A DNA stretch of 64,000 nt from Amphirosellinia nigrospora (lineage: Eukaryota; Ascomycota; Sordariomycetes; Xylariales; Xylariaceae), in NCBI GenBank assembly GCA_004123355.1, contig SCHM01000006.1:434001-498000 (forward strand), given 5' to 3'. The notes below the pieces were generated by a model. It had not been told where the DNA came from. It did not search any database and was given only the letters and a program-made list of their open reading frames with translations. Every line of letters begins with the position of its first letter. The first letter of the stretch is position 1. The position numbers and the translations under genes were made by a program. This document shows positions 58,340 through 64,000 of this stretch, piece by piece.

Positions 58340-61226
58340 CTAATCGCGGCTATCAGCTCTCGCTATATAAACGGACACATTAGGTCGGACATACTAGGAT
58401 TGCAGAAATGCCAATCGCACGAGCTAAATGCCCGAGTACTTCCGGACCATTAGCCAGGACCAGCTGGCTGGGCGTGTTAATCTCGTCCATCGCGATAGGC
58501 AACGTCAACCAAATAATTCATAGAATTCGCTGGTAAGTTTAGGGATGGTCATTCATACACTGATTGCTGTGCCTTTTACCCCAGCGCGGTCGTAGTGAGT
58601 TGCCGATTCAGGCATACGCTCCTGATGTTGTCCAACGTAAGCTCAGGACTCTCTCGTAATTCCGACATTGTCATGGACACAGGAGCACAAAAACTGACAT
58701 CAGAGGCCCGCGTGAGATAACGCGAACTTTGCATGTGTAGTCAAATTGAAAGAAATTTCAACTTAGAGACAATGCGAGGATGAATTTGTAAAAATGAAGC
58801 ATTAACCTACCTAGGTAAGTATCTAGTCAGCCCCTATTATTTGTCTGTTGTGGCTATGCTCAGCCACGTACTAGCCACTTGAACTCACGACTTTCAAATG
58901 GCGCCTACGAATAGGCACATTATTTAGGATTGAAACGAATTGTATGATAAGGCAGTCTTAGTGGTTCATGAATAGTCGGACCTTGTTTTCAGATTTCTAT
59001 CATTGAACCCCCTACTTGACCGTGGCAGTAGATCTTGCATCCGCCTATTATCAAGGAATAATGAAGTGGCTTTCAGTATTTTCAGACTAGGAATGCCGGT
59101 GTTTGACATTATAACGAATTAAAGTGATTGTTTTACTTCTGAATTGGTATATAGCTATCAAGACCAGTTCCCAAGTATAACTCACATGGCTACTAGATGG
59201 GGCACAATACTCAAACAATAGGATCAGACTTGAGGCTCTTGGATGAAAAGGTATTCAAAGAAATGAGGATGTAGATGATATATCTGAACTTGATTAATAG
59301 GAGGTAGGCTATCTAGTGGCCTGTGTTACGGAAGGAACGACAGCTGGCTAATTTACGTGACCATGCGTTGTGCTCGAGCGCTTACAATAGGGGTTCGTAT
59401 TGACTGATAATTCTCTACGTACCTAAAAGGCCTCTGGTTCGTGTATTGCTGTCTACAATATAACCTCGACCCTCTCTGATTGTAAGCTTTCTGTATTCCT
59501 CGTGATCCATCATCGACAATTTTCCTCTCATCTCCAGCTATGTATCTTGCCGTCATGACGTGGTCGGCTCCTGGGGCTCCGCGGCTCCTGCGGCTTGTTT
59601 GTATGGCAATTATTAGATATCTATCTTGCTTACATTTACTTATTGATATACCTTTACTGTCAGCTCGCAACCAGAAGACGCCGACTGACTTCGGCTTCAG
59701 GGGTAATTGAAAGATGGAGATGAAGCTATAAGCATGATTGGGTTCAGAACTATCATAACCTCACTATCAGGATATGGGGTGTATACTAAGTATTTACATC
59801 CGTTGTTGTGCAGAGAGTCTAGGAGTCTCTGGGGACTAGCCTCTGGCTACATACATATAGGTTCTTTGTCCCTAGGGCCGTAAGTCCCACGGAGTCTATA
59901 TGAGGCTCGGGAAGGTGATGGTTTTGGTGTGCTAGACAATGTATCGTGAGATCAGGAGATGCCTTGTGACAAGGATAAGGGGCTTATATACCTGATTGAA
60001 TTCGCAGGCACGCGTACGATACTCGCGTTATTGATGCTGGGAGAGGAAAGAGTGCATTTAAGGTTTATCGAAAATGCTTCGAATTCAAAACAGTTTACGG
60101 TGACACGCATAGCGCATCATAAAAAGAGAGAAAATACAGTAGCGCAAGTGTTTGCGTTCCGAAATATCCAAAGGGCTAGTTATTAATTGTATCAAAGTCT
60201 TCAGATCTCAACAAAATTCGCCGAAACCCTATTATTACTATCACATACATAATCACCGCATTAACTTACGGGGCATCAGGGATTGGGGTTTCCAGTTAAC
60301 CCTTTCTGGTACTCTTCAGGAACGAGAAATGAGGCAAAACTGTGCCTCTTTTTCTACCCAACGGAGGACAGTCCCTGGTAACCCGACAAGTGGTTCATTC
60401 CCCGCATGATAGGTGCAAAAAACTTGTGGGATAAGACTCAGTTGTCAGGTTCTGCATTTGACCATCTCCCGTGCATTTCCCAAACGGATAACTTGGCGCG
60501 CAAGCTAAGCACGCTTTCCGCTTTGAGAGCGGGATGAGGCTCCGGTTCTTGCGCTTTGAACCCCTCAACTTCCGTGCGAGCTGAGTGAGCTGTCAGAGCG
60601 TTTGCCGTAAATGAGTCATTTTCAACTCAAAGGTTGTACTTAGATAAAAACCTGAATTTATGGTTATGTCGGGCTGTCTATTACTTCAAGATAATAAGAC
60701 AATTTAAGATATTGACTTTATGCTAAACGTAGTGACTGCTTTCCGTTAGAAGCACAGAGGTTTCTGGGTATGACGCTTGATGGATTCCATGGGGAACGAT
60801 AAGTAGTCACGAGGCTGGAGTAAGTGATATGGTCTTGTAGAGGTGCATCACTTTAATATCCGCATCTCTTCAGCACATGGCGCAACTGGTCGGAACCAAC
60901 TTTCCCATCACCTAAGGTTACATCAAGTGTCACCCTCGCCTCCTCCATGCCCAAATTGTCGTCAACGCAACTCTTGGAGAAGTCTTCACTACTAGTTGAG
61001 CCTACCACCTAATGTGGAATCTATTGTAGGCGAACTCGTCAGTATTATCGATATCCGCTGAAGGGATGGAGAGACGCCTGGTCCACGTACCCGGTCTACT
61101 GGCGAGCCTGTGGTCAACCCCTGACCTCGTCTATATATATAAGCGCAGATCATTCCCCACGAGAAGCACGTATCTAAGTCTAAGTCATAGCCGATCAGGA
61201 AAGCCTCAAGACTGACCTCTATCAAA
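58340..61226. other. Gene-poor spacer, perhaps one tiny gene
   Basis: 2.9 kb with no clear gene. From 58408 an ATG opens a frame (MPIARAKCPSTSGPLAR...) that continues across two well-formed introns to give about 64 residues with a hydrophobic middle; I rate it only possible. A CCTAGGTA motif lies at about 58808. The final 200 bases before 61227 contain a TATATATAAGCG box at about 61132-61143 likely to be the AA9 promoter. Confidence 0.4.
61132..61143 (+). promoter_or_regulatory. TATA box of the AA9 gene
   Basis: TATATATAAGCG lies about 85 bases before the AA9 start codon, in the usual place for a fungal TATA element. Confidence 0.5.
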
Positions 61227-62131
61227 ATGAAGTGCTTCGTTGGTCTCGCGCTACTGGGTGCCGCCCAGGCTCACTGTGAGTAAACAAAGCTGTATCTCTT
61301 AACTCAGACTAGACCAAACTAATATCTTTGCAGACACATTCGTAAGTGCACAGTGTCCTGAGATTACCGAGTGGCACTGACGTCAACCATCTAGCCCGGT
61401 CTGGTCTACAATGGTGTCACAGAGGCCGACTGGACATTTGTCCGCGAGACGACCAACCACTACTCCCACGGCCCCGTCGAGAACGTGAATGATGCTCAGA
61501 TCCGATGTTACGAGTTGACGCCCGGCTCCAATGGTGCGGGACTAAGAATGTTAACGCTGGCGACACCGTTGGCTTCCGTGTCGATGGCGGCATCCAGCAC
61601 CCAGGTCCTCTGCAGTTCTACATGGCCAAGGCCTCATCGGGCCAGACGGCCGAGACCTTCAACGGTGATGGCGCTGTGTGGTTCAAGATCTACGAGGAAC
61701 ATCCCACCGTCACCTCAACCGGTCTCACTTGGGCGAGCGGTCTGCAGACCGTCAGCGTGACGATCCCAAGCTGCGTTGCCCCAGGCTATTATCTACTCCG
61801 TGCCGAGCACATCGCTCTCCACAGCGCCGGTAACACAAACGGAGCTCAGGTAGGAAGACGACGACGACACGTGATTAAGAGACCGGTTGCTTACCTTACT
61901 TCCCGGACAGTTCTACCAGGGCTGTGCCCAGCTCTACGTCTCCGGCAGCGGGACCAAGACTTTCTCCGGCGTGTCGCTCCGGGTGCTTACTCGGTGAGGA
62001 CCCTCGATCAAGGCTCGCGATGTTCCGGCTGACCGCTGATCGTTTTGTAGGCTACTGACCCGGCATCTTGATTAACCTCTACTGGCCCATTCCCACAAGC
62101 TACACAAACCCCGGCCCAGCACCTGTGGACT
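61227..62131 (+). CDS. AA9 lytic polysaccharide monooxygenase
   Basis: Secreted copper enzyme that oxidatively cleaves cellulose or related glucans. Signal peptide MKCFVGLALLGAAQA is followed by His-Tyr: the mature N-terminal His is the first copper ligand. Then GLVYNGVTEADW, HYSHGPVENVND, QHPGPLQFYMAKA (second His), VTIPSCVAPGYYLLRAEHIALHSAG, and FYQGCAQLYVSGSG with the axial Tyr. It ends LINLYWPIPTSYTNPGPAPVD. No CBM1 is visible. Introns are near 61276-61331, 61341-61393, 61850-61911 and 61996-62050. Bases are missing near 61541, 61980 and 62060, all in short G or C runs. The exact stop lies just after 62131, possibly in a short last exon. Unrelated in function to the cluster upstream. Confidence 0.88.
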
Positions 62132-63300
62132 GTGAGTACTACCATATTTTACATTTGACGTTTCCGACCGCTGCGTAACATTTGTCTCTCGCTTACGGTG
62201 TGTTTTGTTTGAGATGCATGCCCAGAATCCTTTGCAAATTTACCGAAATAGAAATTGCTAACTAGTAGTTTTCGCAGTGCTAAATGCTAAGTAAAGATTA
62301 AGTATAAAGAGACGCTTCTGGTTTGGAGTAGGTTCATAAGTAGAATGTTTTCGCCCTGTTGAATACTCTCCCATGTACAGTACTCATGCCGCCATGAAGA
62401 GCGTCGATGAAGGGAGAATTGAATCTGTATGCGCGAATTGCTTCCAGCTGAGACAATGAGTTACGTCATCAAACGTTTTAGTGTGAAGCCCTAAAAGCTT
62501 AAGTACAAGTATACTCGGTATACATATATGTATAAGTATCCCTTTACGTGCTGCACACTCACAACGGCGGCCGCTACAACACACAACACACGCACGACAG
62601 GTTGCCTACTACTTACAGTAGTAGGTCCTGCCTAGGTAGGGCTGACGGACCGGGAGGATTTGTAATTCCTCAGGCAATTCCGTGTCTCAAGTGTTTTTAT
62701 TAGCACCCCGATTACCGACGCATCCGAAGGATTTTACCCAATCTGTCCGTTAGCGGCGCAGTACATATAACGTCACAAGAGGATTGGTCGGCATGGAGCA
62801 GATGCGACCAGGATCAGGGTTGCATCCCGAGGGATTTCGCAATGTGATCTCGTGCACACAATGATTCACGGCCTTGGCCTGCCTGGTGTGGCAGGTAAAC
62901 TAACCGGGCTGGGTTGGGGCCGCTTTTATAAAAAGTCCATAAGTCCGTCCGTATACGTATATGTACGGTACCTGGTAATAAACACCTAAGCAACAAGTCA
63001 GATAGGTGTGTTGGGTGTGTTGGAGCTGTGTGTTCTATTTTCAAATACTCGTACAGTACATACACGACAGTACCATGTTCGCCCGCTTTCGTTGCGAGCC
63101 CTCTCACACCTTTAAACGCTACCACCCGCATGCTCTTTCTTCCTTCCCCTCAAAACTCTAAAAGATCCCTTGAAGCAAGAAAGCAAGGAAGTCAGCCAGG
63201 AAATCCCGTGCGCATTTTAACCTCCATCATCGGTCCATCATCATTTTGAACATTTTATTCTTATTTTTAGGAAGCTGCCTATCTCTCTATATATCTCGAA
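62132..63300. other. Intergenic, no gene recognised
   Basis: 1.2 kb after the AA9 gene. Contains TATATGTATAAG-like tracts and a CCTAGGTAGG motif near 62631. No supportable frame. Confidence 0.45.
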
Positions 63301-63564
63301 ATGAAAAAGAGTCGGCGCGCCGAGTTCCGGGAGACCGTGGTCGAGATTGTGCAGGTGCTCTTTGCCGTCCTCATCATCGTCATCTTCATTCTTGCTTTTG
63401 TGATTCAATCCGACGGTATTGTTTTACCACCATGGACTAAGACGTTCCAAGGCGCAACCCCCGAGCAACAGACTCAATACTCTGCAGCCTTGTTGAGTGT
63501 CATTCTTGTCATTACTGCGATTATTGTTGTTGCCGGAACCTATCTTGTAAGGTCCAGTGCTTGA
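63301..63564 (+). CDS. Small two-helix membrane protein
   Basis: Single frame of 87 codons with a good start. A basic leader (MKKSRRAEFRETV) precedes one helix (VVEIVQVLFAVLIIVIFILAF), then an exposed loop (QSDGIVLPPWTKTFQGATPE), then a second helix (AALLSVILVITAIIVVAGTYL) ending near the C-terminus. Not recognised as a named family. The clear positive-inside charge pattern and two hydrophobic segments favour a real gene. Role unknown. Confidence 0.6.
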   Translation: MKKSRRAEFRETVVEIVQVLFAVLIIVIFILAFVIQSDGIVLPPWTKTFQGATPEQQTQYSAALLSVILVITAIIVVAGTYLVRSSA

Positions 63565-64000
63565 AGGGATTTAAGCATAGACGATGAACATGTCGACCAG
63601 CGGCATCTTTCAATCGCGGCTACATTCCCGTGGATGAGGGATCACGGCAACTTACGATTGTGGGATGACATCATGGGCTTATATGGTGCGCAGTAAGACG
63701 GTGCTGGAAGAAGGATACCCGACTCAGAAGGCTACGGGATCCTGGTCGGGGCTACTGACTTGCGCGTTCTACTCGTAAGTCCGAGCCTACCAGCACGCCC
63801 GAATGAACGCTTACCGTTAATTTCAAGCTTGAAATGCTTGGGTTTTTACCACCTTTTGGCTACGCATAGACACATAGAGGGGGGTCGGCAATGGGAATGG
63901 CCGAATGCGTTTGACACAAAGAAATCCTCACCTCTCCCTCGACAAATAAACGCCACATCCGGATAGCGGTGTGGTTTATATCGATGCCAGCGCAGCATGC
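63565..64000. other. Window edge, nothing seen
   Basis: Final 436 bases; short frames only, no recognised content. Confidence 0.4.

Overview
The window is nuclear DNA of a filamentous ascomycete (Pezizomycotina, most likely Sordariomycetes; I cannot name the species). Genes carry several short GT-AG introns of about 50-240 bases. Recognisable products are fungal: a DASH-complex Dad1, a Rho4-type GTPase, an AA9 lytic polysaccharide monooxygenase with an N-terminal histidine after signal cleavage, a DUF1996 secreted protein, and a bZIP factor of the filamentous-fungal type. No rRNA, tRNA or CRISPR was found.

Layout. 1-2575: no gene seen, perhaps one small retroelement relic. 2576-22507: housekeeping block with UPF3-like NMD factor (-), PPG1-type PP2A-like phosphatase (+), a non-autonomous Mutator-type DNA element at 7143-7710, DAD1 (+), RHO4 (-), elongin C (+), lariat debranching enzyme DBR1 (-), and two coiled-coil genes of unknown role (-). 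22508-25743 is a gene-poor spacer. 25744-58339: accessory, metabolite-cluster-like block with MFS transporter, DUF1996 protein, P450, bZIP regulator, full-size ABCB transporter, ADGF-type adenosine deaminase, Gfo/Idh/MocA oxidoreductase, carnosine-synthase-like ATP-grasp ligase, short-chain dehydrogenase, class III aminotransferase, an ATP-grasp/SAM-methyltransferase fusion, and a second P450. 58340-64000: spacer, AA9 LPMO, and a small two-helix membrane protein.

How the genes may work together. The stretch 39197-58339 has no polyketide synthase, nonribosomal peptide synthetase, terpene synthase or DMATS gene. Instead it has two ATP-grasp proteins next to an aminotransferase, two oxidoreductases, a methyltransferase domain, P450s, an adenosine deaminase homologue and exporters. 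Three divergent gene pairs share short promoters. My inference is a cluster that makes a small amino-acid-, peptide- or nucleoside-derived metabolite by ATP-grasp ligation instead of a megasynthase. This is the most interesting thing in the window.

Quality warning. Almost every conserved multi-exon gene, including genes expected to be essential, is broken by one or more single-base frameshifts, mostly one base missing from a short homopolymer. About 30 can be seen. Only the MFS transporter, the first P450 and the Gfo/Idh oxidoreductase read cleanly throughout. This looks like uncorrected long-read error and not gene decay, so CDS spans below are whole-gene spans that include introns and these breaks.
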